Source: Acidobacteriota bacterium (GTDB lineage: Bacteria > Acidobacteriota > Terriglobia > Acidiferrales > UBA7541). From it: a stretch of 64,000 nt of DNA. Below are positions 9,828-17,103 of the stretch, in pieces. The stretch's first letter is position 1, and each line of letters opens with the position of its first letter. The position numbers were made by a program, and so were the translations under genes. Under the pieces are notes generated by a model, which searched no databases, had not been told where the DNA came from, and was given only the letters and a program-made list of their open reading frames with translations. The stretch is from positions 1 to 64,000 of the forward strand of contig DAHUXN010000035.1 in assembly GCA_027307115.1 (NCBI GenBank), written 5' to 3'.

Positions 9828-10478
9828 TCATACGCCATGTCGCTTGGGATCGCGCGTTCGGCGAACGGCCGATTTTCGGTGAGCGTGCCACTCTTCGGCG
9901 GTGATCTCCCAAGTCTCGCTGAGAAAACGGCCGCCAACATAGTCGCGCTCCTCGGTTGCGACCACGCGCATACCCTGTTTTTCCGAGATGCGCCGCGAGG
10001 CCGCGTTGGCGACGGCTTTCGGCACGCGCAGCACGGGAAATTTCAACACGTTGAACCAATAGTCCGTCACCGCGTCGCAGGCTTCGCTCATCAGGCCGCG
10101 CCCTTGCCACGGCGGGCTCATCCAAAAGCCGCGATTCTCGGTTTTGCCTTTGATCAAACTGATGAATCCAATCACTTGCTTTGGCTCGGTTCTCAGTCGT
10201 AAGGTCCAATGCCACGCTTCGCTGCGCGCGATGGCCGGCAAGGCCATATCGCGGACGTATTGCAATGCGCCATCGGTTGGATACGGCCAGGGAATCGCAT
10301 TCCGCAAATAGCGCACGATCTCCCATTGCGGAAAGAGAATTTGGATTTGCGGTGCGTCGGCGAGTTCTAAAGGGCGGAGGACGAGGCGCGGCGTTTCGAG
10401 CGTTGGAATACTCGGAGCGAGGTGCGGCAGGCGCGCTTGACGACTCGACTGTTTTGCTTTCTTCCCGCGCTTCTTCAT
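9828..10478 (-). CDS. GNAT family N-acetyltransferase (RimJ/RimL type)
   Basis: A 216-residue acetyltransferase of the Acetyltransf_3 group. The N-terminal strand LETPRLVLRPLELAD is the classic RimJ/RimL opening; the acetyl-CoA-binding turn is present in the segment FWMSPPWQGRGLMSEA (Q-x-x-G-x-G/A region), followed by NAASRRISEKQGM, the conserved helix-strand with the Asn. A basic leader of about 20 residues precedes the domain. The start codon overlaps the stop of the upstream YyaL-like gene by 4 bp (ATGA), so the two are translationally coupled. The acceptor could be a ribosomal protein N-terminus, an aminoglycoside-like molecule or another amine; the sequence does not decide. Confidence 0.85.
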   Translation of the reverse strand: MKKRGKKAKQSSRQARLPHLAPSIPTLETPRLVLRPLELADAPQIQILFPQWEIVRYLRNAIPWPYPTDGALQYVRDMALPAIARSEAWHWTLRLRTEPKQVIGFISLIKGKTENRGFWMSPPWQGRGLMSEACDAVTDYWFNVLKFPVLRVPKAVANAASRRISEKQGMRVVATEERDYVGGRFLSETWEITAEEWHAHRKSAVRRTRDPKRHGV

Positions 10479-12613
10479 TTCGCCGCGGCGTGCAGACCTG
10501 CGCCAGATAGCATTTCGAGCAGTTTAGCCGGCTCGTTTACAGGCGGGAAGCAAGAGGTTCCCACGCAGACGAACGCCTGCGTCGCACTCGCGTTCAGATG
10601 TGGAATCGTTTCTTTCAACGCCGGCGCGAGCGCATCCGCGGCGGCAATTTCCGGAGTGACGCGCAGCACCGCTTTGCCGAAGCGATACACGGAATTCGCT
10701 GCCGCTTCGAGCGCCGACGCTTTCGCATCGCCCATCGCACCCGTGATCACCACCTGTGATGTGTGCCGCGAATACAGCATTGCCGCGAGTCCATAGGTTG
10801 CGGCGTAAAGCCCAAATTGCGGCGCGAGCGCAGCGAACGCCTCGATTGTCCGCTGGGCCCATTCGCGATAGAGATCGTTGCCCGTGAAACCGTAGAGCCG
10901 CTCGAGCACAATTGCGGCGGCGGAGTTCGTGCTCGGCGTCGGCGAATCTTGAAACGCTTTGCGGCGAACGTCGAGGCCGCCCATCGGAGGCGCATCCGAC
11001 GCGCGGTCGAAGAAACCGCCGCCTTCCGCGTCGCCGTATTTTTCGATGGCGAGCTGCATTGTGCGTTCTGCAATCGCGAAATAGCGCTTGTCGAACGTCG
11101 TCTCGTACGCATCGAGCAGCGCTGCCGCCGCGAAAATCTGATCGTCGAGCAAACCCGCCACAAGCGGCCCGCCAACGCGATGATTGAAGCCCTTGTCCTC
11201 GTTCCATCCGTCAGCAAGGATCTGGTCGAGCGTCCTCAGCGCAAATTGCCGGCAATCATCGCGTGCGAGCACGCGAGCTGCCTCGAGGAACGCGGAAACG
11301 AACATAGCATTCCAGCTTACGTAGATGGTTTTGTCGACGGCGGGAGCTGTGCGCTTCAGGCGCGCAGCGACCAACTTGCCTTTTGCGGTCGCGAGGACGA
11401 ACCGCGCGTCGTTCTCGCTGATCCCGTGGCGCTTGGCGATCTCTTCCACTGTGCCGGCTACCCACAGAACATTCTTCGCTGGATTGTGATGCATCTCGCC
11501 TACCGGCCCGACGTCGTAGTATTCCTCCATGACGCTGGCTTCTTCGGGCGCGAGCGCCGCGCGCAACTCGACCACCGTCCAGGTGAAATAGTCGCCGTCG
11601 TCGTCCAGCGAGATGTCCGCGTCTTGACTTGCGAAAAAACCGCCGCGCCCAGGGTCACTCAGCGTGTCAAACGCCCAGGTAATAATTCCTTCGGCAGTTT
11701 CGCGAAAAAGTGGCGCCAGCGCGGCGTCCACGGCACCCGGCGCATTTGCCACTTGAAATCCGTGGAGATAATTCTTCAGCAGCTCCGAATTATCGTAAGA
11801 CATTTTCTCGAAGTGCGGCACAAGCCAGCGTTCATCGACAGAGTAGCGGTGAAATCCGCCGCCAAGCTGGTCGTAAACGCCACCGAGCGCCATCTTCGTC
11901 AGCGTCCGATTCGCGATATACAGCAGATTGGAATCGCGCGATGTCTGTCCAAGATCGAGGAGCAAATCGATGGCGGCCGGATGCGGAAATTTCGGCGCTT
12001 GGCCAAACCCGCCATTGCGCGAATCGAAATTGCCAATGATCGACGCGCACATTACCTGCACGATCGAGGGATCGAATGCGCCACGCGCGTTTGTAAAATT
12101 CTCCGCCTGGCACACAGCGTCTTCGAGCGCCGCGGCCGAACTGTCGATTTCGCTTCGCTTCGCGCGAAACGCCTCCGTCACAGCTACCAAGATGCGCTTG
12201 AACCCCGGCCGGCCCATTGCGTCTTCGGGCGGAAAATAAGTACCGCCGAAAAATGGTTTGCCATCAGGCGTAAGAAACGCAGTGAGCGGCCAGCCGCCCT
12301 GGCCCGAAATCGAGCTGATTGCCGCTTGATAGCGGGAATCGACGTCGGGGCGCTCGTCGCGATCCACTTTGACAGCCACAAAAAATTGATTGATGAGAGC
12401 GGCAATCTCGGGATTTTCGTAGCTCTCGCGGTCAATCACGTGGCACCAATGGCACCAGACCGCGCCAATATCGAGGAGAATGGGCTTCGCTTCCGCGCGC
12501 GCCGTTGCGAACGCCGCTTCGCCCCATTCGTGCCAGTCCACTGGCTGATGCGCCGCCGAGCGCAGATAGGGGCTCGCGGAATCCTTCAAACGATTTGCCG
12601 GAGCTTCGCTCAC
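10475..12613 (-). CDS. thioredoxin-domain/six-hairpin protein, YyaL (SSP411/DUF255) family
   Basis: About 712 residues. The N-terminal third is a thioredoxin-like DUF255 domain beginning NRLKDSASPYLRSAAHQPVDW and carrying the WCHWCH motif with Cys54 and Cys57; the rest is an alpha/alpha six-barrel resembling sugar epimerases (for example HRYSVDERWLVPHFEKM). This is the YyaL/spermatogenesis-associated protein 20 family, widespread but without an established biochemical role. The start is placed at GTG 12613: AAAGGA lies just upstream, and longer starts would overlap the end of the DUF2203 gene. It sits inside the moaA operon, 34 bp after DUF2203 and overlapping the GNAT gene by 4 bp. Confidence 0.88.
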   Translation of the reverse strand: MSEAPANRLKDSASPYLRSAAHQPVDWHEWGEAAFATARAEAKPILLDIGAVWCHWCHVIDRESYENPEIAALINQFFVAVKVDRDERPDVDSRYQAAISSISGQGGWPLTAFLTPDGKPFFGGTYFPPEDAMGRPGFKRILVAVTEAFRAKRSEIDSSAAALEDAVCQAENFTNARGAFDPSIVQVMCASIIGNFDSRNGGFGQAPKFPHPAAIDLLLDLGQTSRDSNLLYIANRTLTKMALGGVYDQLGGGFHRYSVDERWLVPHFEKMSYDNSELLKNYLHGFQVANAPGAVDAALAPLFRETAEGIITWAFDTLSDPGRGGFFASQDADISLDDDGDYFTWTVVELRAALAPEEASVMEEYYDVGPVGEMHHNPAKNVLWVAGTVEEIAKRHGISENDARFVLATAKGKLVAARLKRTAPAVDKTIYVSWNAMFVSAFLEAARVLARDDCRQFALRTLDQILADGWNEDKGFNHRVGGPLVAGLLDDQIFAAAALLDAYETTFDKRYFAIAERTMQLAIEKYGDAEGGGFFDRASDAPPMGGLDVRRKAFQDSPTPSTNSAAAIVLERLYGFTGNDLYREWAQRTIEAFAALAPQFGLYAATYGLAAMLYSRHTSQVVITGAMGDAKASALEAAANSVYRFGKAVLRVTPEIAAADALAPALKETIPHLNASATQAFVCVGTSCFPPVNEPAKLLEMLSGAGLHAAAK

Positions 12614-12647
12614 AAGTTCCTTTGATGGAGGACAACGCGTCGCAACG

Positions 12648-13094
12648 TTACTGAATCGGACTGCGATAATCGGCGTCGCGCGGATCAATGGGCCGGCGCC
12701 CTGCGAAGCCTTCGTCCTGCCGATGATAAAAGCGGATGCGGTCCTCGCCCACGCGCCAGCAAAAATAAATGTCTTCGTCATTGAGGCGCGCAGGGAAATC
12801 GAGCAGGCCTACATTGAGATCCTTCACCACGCACCCAGTTGCGCTAATGCGTTCGACGGCGGACTCGACAGATTTTTCGTGGCGATTGCGCTCGAGACGC
12901 TGCGTCGCCGCTTCGTCGTAATTGAAACGCATGCCGCCCATCATTTGTATGCGCGTGGCGAGTTCGCCCAGCTTTTCGTCGAGCTCACTCATCAGCCGGC
13001 GCTCCTCCATCGCTTCGAGCAGCAATGGCTCGAGCTCGATGCGCGTGCGCTCCGCCTCGGTTAGGGTGAAAAGCCTTTGCTCTTCGTCCGGCAT
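12648..13094 (-). CDS. DUF2203 domain-containing protein
   Basis: A 148-residue protein recognised as DUF2203 by its C-terminal block VVKDLNVGLLDFPARLNDEDIYFCWRVGEDRIRFYHRQDEG split over residues ~90-135; that pattern (K-D-x-x-x-G-x-x-D-F-P then C-W-x-x-G-E) defines the family. The N-terminal half is a charged helical hairpin that begins FTLTEAERTR and is probably coiled-coil. No catalytic activity is known for the family. The gene lies 9 bp downstream of moaA and 34 bp upstream of the YyaL-like gene, in a tight operon. Neither neighbour clarifies its role. Confidence 0.85.
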   Translation of the reverse strand: MPDEEQRLFTLTEAERTRIELEPLLLEAMEERRLMSELDEKLGELATRIQMMGGMRFNYDEAATQRLERNRHEKSVESAVERISATGCVVKDLNVGLLDFPARLNDEDIYFCWRVGEDRIRFYHRQDEGFAGRRPIDPRDADYRSPIQ

Positions 13095-13103
13095 GGTCTT
13101 AGT

Positions 13104-14123
13104 TCAACCACCAATATAGACCATCGTCCTCGACGGGGGAACAAAATCAGGCTCGTTGATCCGGTGGCCTGCTTCCTTTTCCATGACGATGCCGCGAATT
13201 TCGCCGATAATTTCCTGGTCGCTCGCGCCGCCGCGCAGCAGGCCCTTCAAATCATGATCGTCCTTGCTGAAAAGGCACGTGCGCAACTTTCCGTCGGCGG
13301 TCAGCCGGACACGCGAGCAGAATCCGCAAAACGGCTGCGACACAGGAGCGATGAGTCCGATTTCTCCGCGCCCGTCGGTGAAACGATACTTCCTGGCCGT
13401 TTCGCTGCGTTCGTGAGCGATGGGAACCATGGGCCAGCGCGCCTCGATGCGGCGCCGAACTTCCTCCGCGGGCACAAAGAGGTCACGCGTCCACGCGCGG
13501 TCCGCGTCGAGGGGCATGAACTCGATAAAACGCATAATCAAGTCGCGCTCGCGCGCGAACGCGGCGAACGCCTCCACTTCATCGTCATTCAGGCCGCGCA
13601 CCAGCACCGCATTGACTTTCACGGGACGCAGCGGCGACGCTTGTGCTGCGTCGATCCCCGCCATCACGCGATCGAATGAGCGTGTGCGCGTTATCTTGTC
13701 GAACTTCGCGCGGTCGAGGGAATCGAGGCTGATATTGATGCGATTCAATCCCGCGGCGATAAGGCGTTCACAGCGCTCCGCGAGAAGCTGGCCATTCGTC
13801 GTCAGAGAAATATCCGGCACACCCAGCGCGCGCAGGCGGGCAATAAATTCTTCGACGCCGGGGCGCACCAGCGGCTCGCCTCCGGTGACGCGGACTTTCT
13901 TGATTCCCAGGCCAACGAGAATTCGTGCCAAGCGCCCGAGCTCGTCCCAGCTGAGCAGGTTGTGCTCGGCCATGTGATTTTCAGGATTGGCGGAGCGGCA
14001 ATAGACGCACCGGAAATTGCAACGGTCGGTAACCGAAACGCGCAAATCCGTAATCTGCCTGCCGAATTTGTCCGTTAATTGGCCGGCCGTCGCTGCATCA
14101 GGTACTGAGTGAAGTTGAGTCAC
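13104..14123 (-). CDS. moaA: GTP 3',8-cyclase MoaA
   Basis: Catalyses the first step of molybdopterin synthesis, converting GTP to 3',8-cyclo-7,8-dihydro-GTP. It is a 339-residue radical-SAM enzyme. The N-terminal SAM cluster motif CNFRCVYC has Cys35, Cys39 and Cys42. The C-terminal substrate cluster is C-x2-C-x13-C (CGFCSRVRL ... RTCLF). The chain ends in the conserved Gly-Gly needed for activity (VYIGG). GTP-binding segments such as NISLDSLDRAKFDKI and VRGLNDDE are present. The leader contains a riboswitch-like RNA and a terminator hairpin, so expression is probably tuned to molybdenum cofactor. No other moa, moe or mob gene lies in the window. Confidence 0.97.
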   Translation of the reverse strand: MTQLHSVPDAATAGQLTDKFGRQITDLRVSVTDRCNFRCVYCRSANPENHMAEHNLLSWDELGRLARILVGLGIKKVRVTGGEPLVRPGVEEFIARLRALGVPDISLTTNGQLLAERCERLIAAGLNRINISLDSLDRAKFDKITRTRSFDRVMAGIDAAQASPLRPVKVNAVLVRGLNDDEVEAFAAFARERDLIMRFIEFMPLDADRAWTRDLFVPAEEVRRRIEARWPMVPIAHERSETARKYRFTDGRGEIGLIAPVSQPFCGFCSRVRLTADGKLRTCLFSKDDHDLKGLLRGGASDQEIIGEIRGIVMEKEAGHRINEPDFVPPSRTMVYIGG

Positions 14124-14170
14124 GTTATTTTGATTTCCATCGGCCGCGATTCAATTCCACCCGGCGCGCC

Positions 14171-14209
14171 CAAAATAAAAATGCCCGATTCCGTGATTGG
14201 AATTGGGCA
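14171..14209 (-). terminator. intrinsic terminator in the moaA leader (attenuator)
   Basis: On the minus strand an 11-bp stem (TGCCCAATTCC with GGAATCGGGCA, one A/C mismatch) closes a six-base loop, and is followed immediately by TTTTTATTTTG. The hairpin arms are plus-strand 14182-14192 and 14199-14209. It lies about 50 bases upstream of the moaA start and about 20 bases downstream of the riboswitch-like element, so it is best read as the expression platform of that element rather than as the end of the distant PEP-CTERM transcript. Confidence 0.7.
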
Positions 14210-14228
14210 GAAAAAGCAGGGCGTTCAG

Positions 14229-14333
14229 CGCGCGCGGCTTTTCTCCTTTCCAAATCATGGCTTGGCCATGAAGGGAGGCCCGGGAGTTTCCGCCCGAACC
14301 CTAAACGCGGCGAAAGTATCCTGCTTGCACGCG
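14229..14333 (-). promoter_or_regulatory. candidate molybdenum-cofactor (Moco) riboswitch upstream of moaA
   Basis: Read on the minus strand, the moaA leader contains GGGCCTCCC, then a 7-bp hairpin TCATGGC-CAA-GCCATGA, then GGAAAGG followed by AGAAA. The pairing of GCCTCCC with GGAAAGG around a variable hairpin is, as I recall it, the hallmark of the Moco RNA family upstream of moaA in other bacteria. A preceding hairpin (CGGG, eight-base loop, CCCG) and an outer closing stem (CGCGTGC at 14333-14327 with GCGCGCG at 14235-14229, one G-U) complete a compact multistem element. An intrinsic terminator follows about 20 bases downstream. The remaining ~230 bp up to 14567 hold no gene I can support. 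Confidence 0.6.
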
Positions 14334-14567
14334 TCTTCCGCGCTGTTCATGCAGCGCGATATCGTCCCCGCTGCCATGGATTTTCTCTTCCGCAGGCCGC
14401 GAGGATCGGAGAATTCACGCCTATTCTACCCCGCTTTCGAACTCACTACAAATTGTGAAAATGGTCCCCTTGAAAGGCGCGGTCGCCGACGAAACGCTTC
14501 TCCAAAGAGCAGCGTATCGGTTTACGCCGTAGAGGAATTCCGATAATTGAGGCCGGCGAGGCGGTTG

Positions 14568-15170
14568 TTAAGCGGAAGACCGCGAGTTGAAGAGCCTCTT
14601 GCGAAACGGCAGCAAGGGCAGAAAACCCGTGAGCAAGAGCACAAAAGTCTCTGGTTCAGGATTGGGCGTCACACTTGCGAGGGAGTTCGGCTGCCAGCTG
14701 CCGCAACTGGACACGTTCTGTGCACACTGAGTATTCAGGTCAAAAACAATCGCAAATCCGCTTGCGAGGCCTTGGCAATTGGTGTTGCCGTTCTGACAAG
14801 ACCCGAGGCCGAAGAAGAACGCATCGACCACATTCGTGCCGTTCGATCCGGGCCCGGTTATGCCGATGGAGCAATTCTGAAAGAATACGCCGCCATCGCA
14901 ACCGAACACACTCTCATTTGAAGGGGCGAGGAGGGTCATGGAGAGACTGGTCCACGTGAACCCGGAATTGTTCTTAATGAGGAAACTCCCGCCGCCGGTG
15001 CTGTCGACTTGCAAGTCGAACGAGCCGTTGACCACAGTACACAGGGTGCTAGGGCTGCAAGTAGGGTCGCGGAGGATGATGGTCGGATCTATGGGCGCGG
15101 AAGTGGCGTAAGCAGCGCCCGCCGACAAGATTAGCGCAAAGCCAATTGCAAAAGCGCAGAGCGTCTTCAT
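14568..15170 (-). CDS. PEP-CTERM sorting-domain secreted protein
   Basis: A 200-residue exported protein. Residues 1-23 are a signal peptide (MKTLCAFAIGFALILSAGAAYA). The middle is rich in Gly, Ser, Asn and Cys (ten or so cysteines), suggesting a disulphide-stabilised beta structure. The last 25 residues form the PEP-CTERM sorting signal: PEPE, a hydrophobic helix (TFVLLLTGFLPLLPF) and a basic end (RKRLF). Such proteins are processed by an exosortase and often linked to exopolysaccharide or biofilm production. No exosortase (xrtA/epsH-like) gene lies in the window. The body of the protein matches no family I recognise. Confidence 0.85.
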   Translation of the reverse strand: MKTLCAFAIGFALILSAGAAYATSAPIDPTIILRDPTCSPSTLCTVVNGSFDLQVDSTGGGSFLIKNNSGFTWTSLSMTLLAPSNESVFGCDGGVFFQNCSIGITGPGSNGTNVVDAFFFGLGSCQNGNTNCQGLASGFAIVFDLNTQCAQNVSSCGSWQPNSLASVTPNPEPETFVLLLTGFLPLLPFRKRLFNSRSSA

Positions 15171-15255
15171 TCTTCACCTCTAGGCAGAGAGACAGTAATC
15201 GAGATATCGGGTTGTCTGTAGCAAACCGAGGTCCAAAGAAAGCAAAGCGCAGAAC

Positions 15256-15285
15256 TAAATATAAGTAGCTGCATTTTCAATGCAA
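15256..15285 (-). promoter_or_regulatory. possible promoter of the PEP-CTERM gene overlapping an inverted repeat
   Basis: On the minus strand TTGCAT and TATTTA are spaced by 18 bases, about 85 bases before the start codon. A perfect 6-bp inverted repeat, TGCATT-GAA-AATGCA (15270-15284), overlaps the -35 element and could be an operator. Both assignments are tentative. Confidence 0.35.
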
Positions 15286-15438
15286 TAACTCTCCTCTGAC
15301 ACCGATTCCTGCTGGCTTCCGGAATTGTCTGCAAAGGTTTTTCACTTTTGCGCAAGAAGCCCTGCATGCGCAATGCGCTGGCCAATTCGAGTACGTCTGC
15401 TAGAATCTCGCGTCGAGCGGAGAACGGGGAATTTCGAA

Positions 15439-15732
15439 TTGGAACAGGCAAGGATTGCCAGAACTTATTACGTTTCGGGAACTGTGCAGGGTGTAGGGTA
15501 TCGATATTTCGCGCAGAGGGTCTCGATGCGGTTAGGATTGACTGGATACGTGAAGAACCTGGGCGATGGACGCGTGGAGGTGTACGCGATAGGGGAACAA
15601 GCCCAGCTTGTGGCGCTGAAGAAGGAACTCGAACGCGGGCCGCGAGCCGCTTCGGTGGCTGAAGTAGTGGAAGAAGAAGCGGAAATGGAAGAAAAATATA
15701 CGCACGGTTTCACGGTCGAGAATTCTTTTTGA
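15439..15732 (+). CDS. acyP: acylphosphatase
   Basis: Hydrolyses acyl phosphates such as acetyl or carbamoyl phosphate. The family signature is complete: YYVSGTVQGVGYRYFAQ contains the phosphate-binding loop with its catalytic Arg, and GYVKNLGDGRVEVYAIG contains the catalytic Asn. Starting at TTG 15439 gives 97 residues, the normal size of ~90-100; GGGG lies about eight bases upstream. The longer open frame back to 15325 is not conserved in the family and looks non-coding. It lies 58 bp upstream of apt on the same strand. Confidence 0.88.
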   Translation: MEQARIARTYYVSGTVQGVGYRYFAQRVSMRLGLTGYVKNLGDGRVEVYAIGEQAQLVALKKELERGPRAASVAEVVEEEAEMEEKYTHGFTVENSF

Positions 15733-15790
15733 ATGAAATGCGTGCCGGAAAATAGCAGCACGTGATCCGGCGAAAGGACAAACCAATCGA

Positions 15791-16312
15791 ATGGAAGATC
15801 TGAAGAGATTGATCCGGGAAGTTCCCGATTATCCGAAAGCGGGAATTTTGTTTTACGACTTGACGACGCTGCTGCAGGACAAAAAGGGATTCCACGATTT
15901 GATCGAGAGGCTGGGCGACAAATTCGAGGGCAAAAAGATTGATGTGGTGGCGGGGATCGAGGCGCGAGGATTTATTTTTGCGCCGGCGCTGGCGTACCGG
16001 CTGGGTGCGGGTTTCGTTCCCGTGCGAAAGGCGAACAAGTTACCGTGGAAGACCGCGCAGGTGACGTATCAGCTCGAATACGGCACGGATAAACTGGAAA
16101 TTCATCAGGACGCCGTGAAGCGCGGTGAGCGCGTGCTGATCTGCGATGATTTGCTTGCGACGGGCGGGACGGCGGCCGCGGCCGTGCAACTGCTGAGCCA
16201 ACTCGGCGCAGAAATTACGGGAGCGGCATTTGCGGTGGAGTTAAAGTTTTTGAAGGGGCGCGAAAAACTGAACGGGACAGAGGTTTTTTCGCTGATTCAG
16301 TATGACAAATGA
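15791..16312 (+). CDS. apt: adenine phosphoribosyltransferase
   Basis: Salvages adenine by transferring it to PRPP to form AMP. The 173-residue length and sequence are typical: the N-terminus [28 protein letters not shown] is the APRT opening (P-x-F/Y-P-x-x-G-I-x-F-x-D), and the PRPP-binding motif [18 protein letters not shown] is intact. The central [33 protein letters not shown] loop is also conserved. The enzyme is cytosolic. It follows the acylphosphatase gene and converges on rlmB with an 18-bp gap, so there is no room for a large terminator between them. Confidence 0.97.
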   Translation: MEDLKRLIREVPDYPKAGILFYDLTTLLQDKKGFHDLIERLGDKFEGKKIDVVAGIEARGFIFAPALAYRLGAGFVPVRKANKLPWKTAQVTYQLEYGTDKLEIHQDAVKRGERVLICDDLLATGGTAAAAVQLLSQLGAEITGAAFAVELKFLKGREKLNGTEVFSLIQYDK

Positions 16313-16330
16313 ATTCAAGACTTGAATCAT

Positions 16331-17095
16331 CTACGAAGTATGCATGCGGTGGCGAAGAGCTTCGAACAGGACGACGCCGGCGGCGACGGAAACGTTGAGG
16401 GAGCGAACGGGGCCGGTGGTGGGAATGGAAACGAGGAAGTCGCAGCGCTTGCGGACGAGATCGTGCAGCCCCGTACCTTCGCTTCCCATGACGATGCCGA
16501 TGCGGCCTTTGTAATCCACTTCGGTGTAGCTTTTTTCCGCGCGTTCGTCGAGGCCAATCAGCCAAAAGCCAGCTTCCTTGAGTTGCTCCATGGCACGCGC
16601 CAGATTTTTGACGCGCGCGACAGGCAGATGCGCGAGCGCGCCGGCGGAGACGCGCGCTACCGTGTCCGTTAGCCCGGCGGCGCGTCTCTCGGGGATGATC
16701 AATCCAGCAGCGCCCGCAGCGAGAGCCGTGCGAACGATTGCGCCGACGTTGTGCGGGTCCTCGATGCCGTCGAGAAGAACGAGCAACTGATCGGCGCGTT
16801 GGGCGTCGCGTTGCGAATGGCCGGCGAGAAGATCTTCGATGTCGAGCACTTCGCGTGCGGCGGTGAAGGCTACGACGCCCTGGTGATGTTCAGCGGCTGC
16901 GGCGCGATCAAGTTGGACGCGATCCTCGAAGCGCACAGGAACGCCGCGGGAGCGCGCGAGATCGAGAATCTTCTGGATGCGGCCGCCGTGTTGTCCGCGG
17001 GCGACAAGTATGCGATCGAGCGGATGCCCGGCAACGAGCGCTTCTTCGACAGCATGAAATCCCGCGAGGTGGTTCATTAAACGTATTTCTCCCAA
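16331..17095 (-). CDS. rlmB: 23S rRNA (guanosine-2'-O-)-methyltransferase RlmB (TrmH/SpoU family)
   Basis: A 254-residue SPOUT methyltransferase. The N-terminal substrate-binding domain (HAVEEALVAGHPLDRILVARG) is followed by the three SpoU motifs: LVLLDGIEDPHNVGAIVRTA (motif 1), IGIVMGSEGTGL (motif 2, trefoil-knot SAM site) and VSIPTTGPVRSLNVSVAAGVVLFEALR (motif 3). This matches RlmB, which methylates G2251 (E. coli numbering) in the peptidyl-transferase P loop. It is the last gene of the yacL-ispD-ispF-rlmB group, 8 bp after ispF; the same neighbourhood is known from Firmicutes, where the rlmB-type gene is yacO. Other TrmH paralogues remain possible. Confidence 0.9.
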   Translation of the reverse strand: MGEIRLMNHLAGFHAVEEALVAGHPLDRILVARGQHGGRIQKILDLARSRGVPVRFEDRVQLDRAAAAEHHQGVVAFTAAREVLDIEDLLAGHSQRDAQRADQLLVLLDGIEDPHNVGAIVRTALAAGAAGLIIPERRAAGLTDTVARVSAGALAHLPVARVKNLARAMEQLKEAGFWLIGLDERAEKSYTEVDYKGRIGIVMGSEGTGLHDLVRKRCDFLVSIPTTGPVRSLNVSVAAGVVLFEALRHRMHTS

Positions 17096-17103
17096 GCGAC
17101 TCG

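Noticed and set aside
10763-12625. 620-codon open frame on the plus strand opposite the YyaL-like gene
   Set aside because: It mirrors a well-conserved minus-strand protein with intact motifs; its translation is Arg/Ala-rich with no family resemblance. Long antisense frames are expected in GC-rich DNA.
14109-14546. 145-codon plus-strand frame over the moaA leader
   Set aside because: It lies across the riboswitch-like element and terminator of the opposite strand, has no ribosome binding site and shows no family similarity.
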